From assembly GCA_029990175.1 (NCBI GenBank), contig JARKIP010000028.1:11410501-11474500 (forward strand): a stretch of 64,000 bases of DNA. Direction: 5' to 3'. The stretch comes from Petunia secreta. Its lineage: Eukaryota > Streptophyta > Magnoliopsida > Solanales > Solanaceae. This document shows, in pieces, positions 30,862 through 39,860 of the stretch. Made by a program: the position numbers and the translations under genes. Below the pieces are notes generated by a model. That model was given only the letters and a program-made list of their open reading frames with translations. It had not been told where the DNA came from and made no database searches. Numbering within the stretch: position 1 is the first letter of the stretch; every line of letters begins with the position of its first letter.

Positions 30862-32823
30862 ATGACCCGCTCTTCTAATAAAGAGTTGGTCATTTACAAT
30901 CCTGAAATTGAAAGATCTTTGAGATTGCGCAGGAAAGGACAATCATCATCTTCTAAAATTGTAACTTGTGACAAAATGGAGCACCAACTAGGAGATAACA
31001 ATAACCCATTGGGAATTCCACCACCAGACCATGTAGAGGATCAATTTGATGAAGTGGCACCAAGACCAGCAAACAGAATCCTAAGGGATTATGCTAGGCC
31101 TGACCACTTTAACTGTGAATCTAGTGTCAGAAACCCACCTGTAGCAGCCAATAACTTTGAAATTAGGACCGGCCTAATTCAAACAATTCAACAGTCTTGC
31201 ACCTTTACTGGTGATCCAAGTGAAGATCCACATAGCCATTTAATTGATTTCTTGGAACTAGTTGAAACTGCTAAATATAATGGAGTGCCTCCTGAAGCAA
31301 TTAAGTTAAGACTATTTCCTTTTTCTTTAAAAGGAGATGCCAAGACTTGGTTGCGAAGTTTGCCTCGAGGTTCTATAACCACATGGGACCAGATGACACA
31401 GAAGTTTTTGAACAAATATTTTTCCCCTGCTAAAACAACAAAGTTAAGACAAGATATTTCTAATTTCTTGCAGACTGACACTGAGTCAGTTTATCAAGCA
31501 TGGGAAAGATTAAAATCAATGTTAAGAAAATGTCCACATCATGACATTCCTGAACATATGCAGTTATATATTTTCTATCATGGACTAACACGTTCTTCTA
31601 GAAATGTGATAGATGCAGCTGCAGGAGGTTCCATAATGGGAAAGACCACAGAAGAAGCATTGCAATTGTTGAATGAAATTTCTGAGAATGCTATCCAGTG
31701 GCCATCTGATCGTGTAACCATCAAAAAGGCAGCCACAGTAAATCAGGCAGATGCATTTAATACACTAACACAACAGATTGCCTCCTTGGCACAGAAGTTT
31801 GAATCTTTTCAGGTGAATGCACAACAACCAATTCAGTCTGAGGCTTGTGACATGTGTGGAGGAAACCATCTTAACCATGAATGCCGCGCAAACAATCAGA
31901 ATGATGAGCAGGCTAATGTCATCGGTTACAAGCCGTACCCTTTCGGAAGCCCAATGGCACATAAACATCCAGGATTTCAGTGGAGCAATCCAAATGGTGT
32001 GGAGAACTCTCAAAGCTTCCAGAAGCAACCAGCACAGGGTCCACCTGGATACCAAAATCAAAATCGTGGGCAATCGAATTTCAGGCCATATCAACAAGCA
32101 GCTCCATATCAGCAAAGGCCTCAACAAGCTCATTCAAGTCTCGATGACTTGTTGTACAAGTACATTAAGGCCACTGATGAAAAGATGGAAAGCCAAAACT
32201 CAACCCTCAAAAACTTGGAAATTCAGGTAAGCCAATTGGCAACTCTTGTTTCAGAAAAGATTCAAGGTCCCTTACCAAGCAATACGGAGAAAAATCCAAA
32301 GGAACACCTTAAGGCCATCGCCTTACGGTCAGGTAAGAATCTTGATGATCCATATGCTGATAGACAAGAAAAGAACCATTTTGAACACCAGGCAGCAAAG
32401 GGTAAGAATGTTGAAATACAATATGATCCATCAGAAGAGAATGAAATCAAGAAAAAAGATGAAAAGAATTTTGAAAAAATAACTCCTCTCCCTGTGACAA
32501 TCCCTTTTCCACAAAAGATGCAAAGAGAAAAGGTTGACAGTCAATTTGCAAAGTTTTTGGAAATTCTGAAACAGATTCACATTAATATTCCTTTCACTGA
32601 TGCTTTATTGCAAATGCCTTCATATGCTAAATTTTTGAAAGAAATTTTGTCAAGCAAAAGGAAGTTAGAAGAAGTTTCTGTGGTAATGCTTACTGAAAAA
32701 TGCAGTGCTATACTTCAAATAAGCTACCACAAAAGCTTGGCGATCCAGGCAGTTTTACGATTCCATGCAGTTTGGGAGGAGTATATTTTGAAAAAGCACT
32801 TTGTGATTCTGGAGCTTCAATAA
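30862..32823 (+). CDS. gag: Athila gag, unit 1
   Basis: The 653-codon frame starts at the first long-frame ATG after the leader. The N-terminus is basic and serine-rich. A retrotransposon capsid domain covers roughly residues 115-240, with L-R-L-F-P-F-S-L-K-G-D-A-K-T-W-L and F-L-N-K-Y-F. A zinc knuckle C-D-M-C-G-G-N-H-L-N-H-E-C lies at 329-341 (CX2CX3HX4C). A Q/P/N-rich stretch and lysine/glutamate-rich tail follow. Gag packages element RNA into cytoplasmic particles. The last 35 or so residues, after an A-run at 32717-32719, are out of frame with what the family has there, because the protease frame continues in the -1 frame. Confidence 0.9.
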   Translation: MTRSSNKELVIYNPEIERSLRLRRKGQSSSSKIVTCDKMEHQLGDNNNPLGIPPPDHVEDQFDEVAPRPANRILRDYARPDHFNCESSVRNPPVAANNFEIRTGLIQTIQQSCTFTGDPSEDPHSHLIDFLELVETAKYNGVPPEAIKLRLFPFSLKGDAKTWLRSLPRGSITTWDQMTQKFLNKYFSPAKTTKLRQDISNFLQTDTESVYQAWERLKSMLRKCPHHDIPEHMQLYIFYHGLTRSSRNVIDAAAGGSIMGKTTEEALQLLNEISENAIQWPSDRVTIKKAATVNQADAFNTLTQQIASLAQKFESFQVNAQQPIQSEACDMCGGNHLNHECRANNQNDEQANVIGYKPYPFGSPMAHKHPGFQWSNPNGVENSQSFQKQPAQGPPGYQNQNRGQSNFRPYQQAAPYQQRPQQAHSSLDDLLYKYIKATDEKMESQNSTLKNLEIQVSQLATLVSEKIQGPLPSNTEKNPKEHLKAIALRSGKNLDDPYADRQEKNHFEHQAAKGKNVEIQYDPSEENEIKKKDEKNFEKITPLPVTIPFPQKMQREKVDSQFAKFLEILKQIHINIPFTDALLQMPSYAKFLKEILSSKRKLEEVSVVMLTEKCSAILQISYHKSLAIQAVLRFHAVWEEYILKKHFVILELQ

Positions 32824-35800
32824 ATCTGATGCCATTTTCTATTTTTAGAAAATTGGATCTTGGTGACATAAAAAATACTGTTGTCTCTCTTCAATTTGCT
32901 GATCAAAGTACTAAGAAACCTAAGGGAATTATTGAAAATGTGCTTGTGAGAGTAGATAAATTTGTGTTCCCTGTAGATTTCATAGTACTTGAAATGGAAG
33001 AATGTCCTGATGAGCCAATAATTTTGGGTAGACCTTTTCTTGCTACAGATAGAGCAATCATAGATGTCCATCAAGGACAACTAATTTTGAGAGTAGACGA
33101 AGAAAGAGTCATTTTTGATATGCACAAGATTCTAAAATTTCCCGAAGATGAGACATCATCTTCTTGCTTTTCAATTGACATGATTAGTGATCTTGCAGAT
33201 GAATTCAAAGATGACCAATTGATTTCAGACTCATTGGAAAGATGCTTGGCCCAATCTGGCACAAGGCAGGATGATGATCCGACAATTAGAAGTGAAGCTG
33301 AAATATTGGAAAATGATTCTGAAAAAGAGGGAGAAATGCTATCAGAAAATGCTCGACCAAAAATTGAACTCAAAATTCTCCCTTCCCATTTGAAGTATGT
33401 TTATCTTGAGCCTGAATTATTTCCTGTGATAATTTCATCTTCTCTGACTGCAGAACAGGAACATAAATTGATTGAAGTACTGACAGCACACAAAGGAGCC
33501 TTAGGGTGGACTATAGCAGACATCAAAGGCATTAGTCCAGCTATTTGCACACATAGAATTCTCATGGAGGATAGCTACAAGCCAATAGTCCAACCCCAAA
33601 GGAGATTGAACCCAGCAATGCAAGAAGTTGTGAAAAATAAAATAATAAAACTTTTGGCTGCAGGTATTATTTACCCCATTTCTGACAGCCCTTGGGTAAG
33701 TCCTGTTCAGGTGGTACCAAAGAAAGGAGGTATGACAGTTGTAAAAAATGAAAATAATGAACTCATACCTACCAGAACAGTAACAGGATGGAGAGTCTGT
33801 ATTGATTACATGCGTCTCAATGATGCCACAAGAAAAGACCATTTTCCTTTACCATTTATTGATCAAATGTTAGAAAGAGTAGCAGGATATGGTTTTTACT
33901 GTTTTCTTGATGGATATTCAGGGTATAACCAGATATCAATTGCACCAGAAGATCAGGATAAGACAACTTTCACATGTCCTCATGGAACCTATGCCTATAG
34001 GAGAATGCCTTTTGGTTTGTGTAATGCACCTGCTACATTTCAGCGTTGCATGTCAGCTATTTTCTCAGACATGACTGAAAAATTTTTGGAAATTTTTATG
34101 GACGATTTCACCCTTTTTGGTAAAACATTTGAAGATTGTCTTAATCACTTGACCTTAGTTCTTAAGAGATGTGAAGAGACAAACTTGATTCTTAATTGGG
34201 AGAAATGTCATTTTATGGTTACCGAGGGAATTGTTTTAGGACATAAAATCACTGTTAAAGGGATAGAAGTTGATAAGGCAAAAATTGATCTTATAGCAGG
34301 ATTACCCCCTCCCACAACTGTTAAAGGCGTTAGAAGTTTTCTAGGTCATGCAGGTTTTTACAGACGGTTCATAAAAGATTTTTCAAAGATTTCAAAACCG
34401 TTGACTAACCTTTTGATGAAAGATGTTAAGTTTGATTTTTCAGGAGATTGTATGAAAGCTTTTGACACTCTTAAGGAGAAATTATCATCTGCCCCTATAG
34501 TTGTATCTCCTGATTGGAACCAACCTTTTGAGGTCATGTGTGATGCTAGTGATACAGATCTTGGAGCTGTTTTAGGCCAGAGAAAAGATAAAATTTTCCG
34601 TCCCATTTACTATGCCAGTAGAACATTGAATGAAGCTCAGCTCAACTATGCCACAACAGAAAAAGAACTACTGGCAGTAGTATTTGCTTTTGATAAGTTC
34701 CGTTCCTATTTAATAGGAACCAAGGTCACTGTTTTTACTGATCATGCAGCTTTAAAATACCTCTTAGCAAAGAAAGATGCCCGCCCTAGATTGTTAAGAT
34801 GGATTTTACTTCTCCAGGAGTTTGACCTTGAAATAAAAGACAGGAAAGGGACAGAAAATCAGGTAGCTGACCATTTGTCTAGATTAGAGAACCCTCCTTT
34901 TGAGTCTAGTGATATAAAAGAAGAGTTTCCTGATGAACACATCTTTTCTGTCAGCTCAGTAGTGACTCAACCACCCTGGTTTGCAGATATTGCAAATTAC
35001 TTGGTTGGAAAATGGACACCTCGAGATCTCTCTTACCAACAGAGGAAAAAACTTATATCTGATGCAAAATATTATCTGTGGGATGACCCTTACTTGTTTA
35101 GAATTTGTGCAGATAATATCACTAGAAGATGTGTACCTGAAGATGAAATGCCAAATATTTTGTTTCATTGTCATGATGGAGCAATTGGAGGACATTATGC
35201 TGCAAACCGAACTGCTTTCAAGGTTTTGGAAGCTGGATTCTTCTGGCCAACACTTTTTAAGGATGCCCGTGTGTATGTTCCACAATGTGACAGGTGTCAG
35301 AGAACAGGTAATATCTCAAAGAGAGATGAGATGCCATTGCAATCTATTCAGGTATGTGAAATATTTGATGTCTGGGGTATAGATTTTATGGGACCTTTTC
35401 CTTCATCTCATTCATTTGAATATATCCTTGTGGCTGTTGACTATGTTTTACGATGGGTTGAAGCCATTCCCACAAGAAAGAATGATGCTCGAACAGTGTG
35501 CAATTTTCTCAGAAAAAATATTTTTACCAGATTTGGCACACCACAAGTCATCATTAGTGACCAAGGGACTCATTTCATGAATAAGCAATTTTCTGCTTTA
35601 TTGTCAAAATATAGTGTGACTCATAAAACTGGAACACCGTATCATGCTCAAACTCAAGGGCAAGTTGAGGTTTCCAACCGTGAACTAAAAAGAATTCTTG
35701 AAAAAACTGTTGGAATCTCAAGAAAAGACTGGGCTTTAAAATTAGATGATGCATTATGGGCATACCGAACGGCGTTCAAAACGCCGATTGGAACATCTCC

Positions 35801-36008
35801 ATATAAATTAGTCTTTGGAAAAGCTTGCCATTTGCCTGTTGAATTGGAACACAAAGCCTTTTGGGCACTGAAAGCATTGAACTTTGATTTAACCTCTGCT
35901 GGTAAAAATAGATTTTTGCAGGTTAATGAGTTGGATGAACTGAGTATGGAAGCCTATGAAAATGCCAAGATTACAAAGAAAAAACAAAAAAATGGCATGA
36001 CAATTTGA
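32700..36008 (+). CDS. pol: Athila pol: protease, RT, RNase H, integrase (unit 1, frameshifted near its end)
   Basis: The frame runs 1102 codons in the -1 frame relative to gag, overlapping it by 124 bases. The ATG at 32700 is only the first in the open stretch and is probably not a real start. Aspartic protease has D-S-G-A-S at 36-40 and I-I-L-G-R-P-F. RT has F-M-D-D at 466-469; residue 371 is M where the family has R (Y-R-R-L-N). RNase H has C-D-A-S-D. Integrase has H823 at the start of its zinc finger and catalytic D895, D954 and E990 (DX35E). One T is missing at about 35971 compared with unit 2. The true end, the integrase tail, lies at 36005-36253 in another frame, and the last dozen residues here are not genuine. 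Confidence 0.88.
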   Translation: MQCYTSNKLPQKLGDPGSFTIPCSLGGVYFEKALCDSGASINLMPFSIFRKLDLGDIKNTVVSLQFADQSTKKPKGIIENVLVRVDKFVFPVDFIVLEMEECPDEPIILGRPFLATDRAIIDVHQGQLILRVDEERVIFDMHKILKFPEDETSSSCFSIDMISDLADEFKDDQLISDSLERCLAQSGTRQDDDPTIRSEAEILENDSEKEGEMLSENARPKIELKILPSHLKYVYLEPELFPVIISSSLTAEQEHKLIEVLTAHKGALGWTIADIKGISPAICTHRILMEDSYKPIVQPQRRLNPAMQEVVKNKIIKLLAAGIIYPISDSPWVSPVQVVPKKGGMTVVKNENNELIPTRTVTGWRVCIDYMRLNDATRKDHFPLPFIDQMLERVAGYGFYCFLDGYSGYNQISIAPEDQDKTTFTCPHGTYAYRRMPFGLCNAPATFQRCMSAIFSDMTEKFLEIFMDDFTLFGKTFEDCLNHLTLVLKRCEETNLILNWEKCHFMVTEGIVLGHKITVKGIEVDKAKIDLIAGLPPPTTVKGVRSFLGHAGFYRRFIKDFSKISKPLTNLLMKDVKFDFSGDCMKAFDTLKEKLSSAPIVVSPDWNQPFEVMCDASDTDLGAVLGQRKDKIFRPIYYASRTLNEAQLNYATTEKELLAVVFAFDKFRSYLIGTKVTVFTDHAALKYLLAKKDARPRLLRWILLLQEFDLEIKDRKGTENQVADHLSRLENPPFESSDIKEEFPDEHIFSVSSVVTQPPWFADIANYLVGKWTPRDLSYQQRKKLISDAKYYLWDDPYLFRICADNITRRCVPEDEMPNILFHCHDGAIGGHYAANRTAFKVLEAGFFWPTLFKDARVYVPQCDRCQRTGNISKRDEMPLQSIQVCEIFDVWGIDFMGPFPSSHSFEYILVAVDYVLRWVEAIPTRKNDARTVCNFLRKNIFTRFGTPQVIISDQGTHFMNKQFSALLSKYSVTHKTGTPYHAQTQGQVEVSNRELKRILEKTVGISRKDWALKLDDALWAYRTAFKTPIGTSPYKLVFGKACHLPVELEHKAFWALKALNFDLTSAGKNRFLQVNELDELSMEAYENAKITKKKQKNGMTI

Positions 36009-36253
36009 TCCGACCAAAAAATTTTAAAATTGGAGATCAGGTACTTCTTTACAATAGCCGTCTCAGGCTATTCCCAGGAAAACTGAAATCCAGGTGGACA
36101 GGTCCTTACAATGTTACAAATGTTACTCCGTATGGAGCAATTGAAATTCAACAAAGCAATGGAGGAGAGAAATTTAAGGTCAATGGTCACAGGCTAAAAT
36201 TGTACTTTGGAGGACATTTTGAACAACACCCTTCAGTAACCATGATAGTATGA
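36005..36253 (+). pseudogene. Athila integrase C-terminal tail, separated by frameshift (unit 1)
   Basis: The frame carries F-K-I-G-D-Q-V-L-L-Y-N-S-R-L and S-R-W-T-G-P-Y, the small basic domain that ends gypsy integrases. In unit 2 the same residues are in frame with pol, so this is the detached end of pol and not a separate gene. Confidence 0.85.
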
Positions 36254-37911
36254 TGAGTGCCGCTGTTACTACGTCTAGCTGACGACGTTAAACTCAGAAC
36301 TATGGTTCTTTATCCCGTAGCCATTGAGGGTGAAGCAATGGAGCCTCATAAGTCCCACTTAGATCTGACTAATTAAATGCTTAACCAATTGATCTGGTCA
36401 ATATCCAGATTATTGTACAACCGGAACATCTCATGAAGGCCTCTACAAAAACAGAGTCACCTAGACAGGAGTAACTCCATGGTGATCGGTATGCCTAAGT
36501 TACTGGTTGGTTAACCATTCCATTTTCCAAATCTAATGTTGGCACAGGTAAATTTCTAGTTTATATTCAAACTAGGACCTAATGACTGATAAGGTCTAAA
36601 AATAATCCAGTCTATTACACATAGAACATGTGTGGTCACAGTTTCTTTCAAGCTTTCTTCTGTGATCGTATATTTGAAAGCCAAAAAGATTTTTATTTTA
36701 CTAATAAAATAGTATTTTTATATTAATTATATTATATTTATATAATCCAACTACCACTTGATCCTTCTTCATTTTTTTTTTCACCCTTCTTTCTTTCACT
36801 TATCTTAAAAAGCATATTCATCCAGGAGAATGAAATGTTCAAGTATGGGGGAGGTTATTTATATATTATATACTATTTTCCTCTTATTTATGGTCTTAAT
36901 TGTAGGTTTTTAATTAACAATATAAATTTTTGTTCGTGCTGTTCAATATTATTTCTTTTTATATTCACCATATGATTTTTCATGTCTATGATTTTGACTT
37001 TGTGAAAGCAAGAGCAAACATCTTCAACTCAGAAAATCATTGGAATTGAGAAAAATTATGATCACAAAGAAGGTAGAATCAATGAACTTGGCTAGAACTT
37101 GTTCTGAATGTTCTTCGAGGCGAAATAATGGATGATACTGATTTTTGAAAAATGAAATTAGGCCTTCTTTGATACACAATTCAAGCCTCTCAATTTTCTA
37201 TCCAAATATACATATTTTTATCTTTTCAAACCCTTCTTTGAGCCTTAATCCTATTTTTTTTCCCAACACCATGATATATTACAAAAAAAAAAAAAAAGAT
37301 ATATATGATATATGTATATATTGTTTACATATATATAAAGAAAAAAAAAAGAGTTATTGTTTCTTCCAGCTTTGAATGAGCAAAGATTAAACATCACCAA
37401 AAGGAAGAAATATTACCAAAAGAAGCAATGTTGTGAATATATGAATATATATGATATAGCAAAAAGAAAAAAAAAAGGAAAAAATTGAAAAAAAAAAGTA
37501 TTACCGAATGGAGAAATAATTGAGAAATGTGAGCTCCAAGCTGGAAAAAGAACAGTCACTATCAAATATCCTTATCCTACCAGCCTGAAGCCTAACATTA
37601 CAAGCCATGAAAAGTCCTTAAAAGATTTTGAAAGTCAGTGTTGTATCTATATTAGTGGAGATGAACATGACGAGCAAGCCTATGGACAAGACAATGATAC
37701 TTACTGAATACATGATCATAACTCTATCAATTTTAAAAGATTCAAGGGGAGAAGGCTGCAAGTTCTTGTTGATCAAGTCAAAATTCAGAAATAAGGTAAG
37801 GAATTTGGTGAAGTAAAAAGAATAATTGCATTGAGCATGATGAAAGAAGTTTATCTTGAATAAATTTTCTATCCTACAAAGATCATAAGTTTGAAGAAAA
37901 TAGTCTTTATA

Positions 37912-37943
<32 letters not shown>

Positions 37944-37992
37944 AACGAAGAAGAAGAAGAAGAAGATCTTTTTCCTCGAGGACGAGCAAAGA
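36254..37992 (+). other. Athila 3' non-coding region, unit 1
   Basis: No envelope-like frame is present. 'agctgacgacgttaaac' (36278-36294) is a phrase commonly seen after integrase in Athila elements. A second polypurine-tract-like sequence, TTCAAGTATGGGGGA, lies at 36838-36852, identical over 15 bases to the functional one. Toward the end are A-runs (37911-37944) and a (GAA)n run at about 37946-37966. Confidence 0.7.
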
Positions 37993-38007
37993 TTCAAGTA
38001 TGGGGGA
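37993..38007 (+). other. Athila polypurine tract, unit 1
   Basis: TTCAAGTATGGGGGA lies three bases before the 3' LTR and would prime plus-strand synthesis. Confidence 0.85.
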
Positions 38008-38010
38008 ATT

Positions 38011-39370
38011 TGATGGATATAATTTATTGATATATTTTTATAGTTAAATATTAAGTATTTTAAATAAAACGTGAATAAATATATCCATCTCTCGCATATT
38101 TTCTAACATATTTTGCAGGAAGAAGAAATTATCCAAGGTGAAGAAAAATAAGGGATGACCATTGATGATTACATTATTCATAGTGTGATTATAACACTGA
38201 TAGTAATGTCCGTGAATTGTTTTATGCTGAAGAATAAAAGTGCAAGCGGAAGAAAGTTCATGAAAGGAAGCTACGTATGAATATTTGAAATTATCATCTA
38301 AACCCAACTCACCTTGGCCATCTTGAAAATTTTCCTACCACCTTAGGATATGCCATCTTAGGTAGAACTTTGGCTTTGGAATTTATCTATAAATAGGTAG
38401 TAAACTTTGTATGGAAGATCATCAAATTTTCATCTTGCAAGAACTACTTTCTCTTGCTCTTTTTCTTTCTTTGTCTTTTATAACTTTAAGCTTTTGTAGT
38501 TTTATTTTGTAGAAGAAATACTACTTCTTCCTAGTCTTTATATTTTTAAAGTTTTTCTTACTCCATAATGGAGTAATCTCTTTTGTTGGGATAGTTGATG
38601 AAACTCGGTAATATTTATAATACTTATCTCAGTTTTAATACATGGTTAGCCTGAAATTTTTTAATCACATTTTAACACTGTGCTGGAATTATAGTTTTTA
38701 CTAAATCTTTATTTCATATCCGTCTATTTTATCTCTAGGTTATTGTTATATTAATTTTGTAATTCTCACGGAGCAACATTAATGTATAATGACTGATGGA
38801 TAAAGTAGTAGAGTAAAAACTATTTTTCCAAGTCTCTAATCTTGTTTACCTCAGTTTTAATTCTCACGGAGGAATTGTTGTAGGTAAGATTATTGATTTT
38901 CCGTAAAAATATTCTCACGAAGTTTTTACTACTTTTTTAGCACAATTCAGGCAAGAAAAAATATTTCGGTTTAATCGTCACTAGTTATAATTTGATTAAT
39001 ATACATAACCTCACGGAGTGTTATTAATTGATTATTTTCTTAGTGAGCAAAATATAATTGAATTAGCAATAAGCAATTATTCTTAAGAGAAATACATGTC
39101 AAAACTGAGATATTTATTATAAGTATTACCAAGTGAATTCAACGATTCCCAACTCCTTTTAAATTTGAAATCTTCCAGAAGTTCTTTATTTTAATTTAAG
39201 TAAATTTAAACTAAAAACCCACTTTTCATCAATTTGACTCTCTCAAATAGTAATTAAAATACTACAAGTCCGTAGCATAGAATACTCAATCTCTGTGGGA
39301 CGATATCTTAAACTATATTAGAATTTGACAAGAACGAGCAGACAATTCCTATGCACTTTGGACCTCGTCA
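38011..39370 (+). repeat. Athila 3' LTR, unit 1
   Basis: This LTR is 1360 bp. It differs from the 5' LTR by a T-run length and about five substitutions, for example 'tttctttt' to 'ttatttt' near 38503 and 'catgctt' to 'catggtt' near 38643. It is followed by GGATC (39371-39375). Confidence 0.95.
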
Positions 39371-39448
39371 GGATCAGGTCTTCCTAACAACATGTTATAG
39401 GTAGACGGGATGTTGAATACCTGAAACTCCCCAGTGAAGTCGCCACGC
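39371..39448 (-). pseudogene. Tat protease fragment fused to a primer-site-like junction (unit 1)
   Basis: On the minus strand this reads G-D-F-T-G-E-F-Q-V-F-N-I-P-S-T-Y-N-M-L-L-G-R-P, the last part of a Tat aspartic protease. The catalytic D-S/T-G region is absent. At its 5' side, TGGCGACTTCACTGGGGAG resembles the true primer site TGGCGACTCCGCTGGGGAT (16 of 19 positions). It sits three bases from an LTR terminus exactly as a primer site would. Next to the Athila, two bases expected between P and the following W-I-H are missing, so the two protease halves are out of frame even without the Athila. Confidence 0.75.
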
Positions 39449-39525
39449 TATTGAACCTTCCCAAAATGCACACAAGTATGCACCGGGATTTGTTTCAACA
39501 AAATGGGACTCCAAAGGGTTTCTTT
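39449..39525 (-). repeat. 77-bp stray copy of the Tat LTR terminus (unit 1)
   Basis: The sequence matches LTR positions 17517-17593 except for G to A at the second base (TATTGAACC here, TGTTGAACC in the LTR). It stops at the loop-distal stem of the LTR hairpin. On the minus strand that change makes a TAG in the frame running into protease; unit 2 has CAG there. Confidence 0.85.
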
Positions 39526-39838
39526 AGTGGAAGAAATTGCGGGTGCGTATGCACACACCTCACGGATATTTAAGTGAGAATGCAAGAGGTTCCCAGGAGT
39601 GGGGGAAGTATGAACGGAATGCCAGTTTATATGTGCGCAAATAGGGTGTAGTGACATGCTTTCGTGACACACAACAATCAATTAGATTAATCTAAGCATG
39701 CTCGCAAATAAACAGTACATATAATCATGCTAATTTTCAACGATAAATAAATAAGTCACACATACTAATATCGTCATACAATTCAAACAAACAAACAAAA
39801 GAAATTCGTGAAAGCCTTTTGGTTAGAACCATTTGCGT
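39526..39838 (-). other. Tat 5' leader remnant, unit 1
   Basis: These 313 bases lie between the stray LTR terminus and the true primer site. On the minus strand a frame begins here and in unit 2 runs through the stray LTR end into protease. No gag-like sequence is present. 'ttcgtgacac' and 'gcatgctc' patches are unremarkable. Confidence 0.6.
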
Positions 39839-39857
39839 ATCCCCAGCGGAGTCGCCA
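39839..39857 (-). other. Tat primer-binding site, tRNA-Arg, unit 1
   Basis: On the plus strand, ATCCCCAGCGGAGTCGCCA equals the 3' end of plant tRNA-Arg(ACG) including CCA over 19 bases, so the minus strand is its complement. Three bases (CGC) separate it from LTR2. tRNA-Arg priming is known for Ogre-type Tat elements. Confidence 0.88.
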
Positions 39858-39860
39858 CGC

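Larger units (their letters stand above)
27874..39370 (+). mobile_element. Athila-lineage Ty3/gypsy element nested in Tat unit 1
   Basis: The 11,497-bp element has matching LTRs (27874-29232 and 38011-39370), a tRNA-Asp primer site, an AUG-poor leader, gag, pol, a 1.76-kb non-coding 3' region and a polypurine tract. LTRs start TGATGGAT and end CTCGTCA. The tRNA-Asp primer site, F-M-D-D active site and 'tatggggga' polypurine tract indicate the Athila lineage. No envelope-like frame is present. The two LTRs differ at five bases and one T-run length by my count, so insertion is recent. Confidence 0.93.

Noticed and set aside
36254..37992. An envelope-like gene in the Athila 3' region
   Set aside because: The longest frames are short, low in complexity and without a signal peptide or membrane segments.
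39839..39857. A tRNA-Arg gene
   Set aside because: Only the last 19 bases of the tRNA are present and they abut the LTR; this is a primer-binding site.
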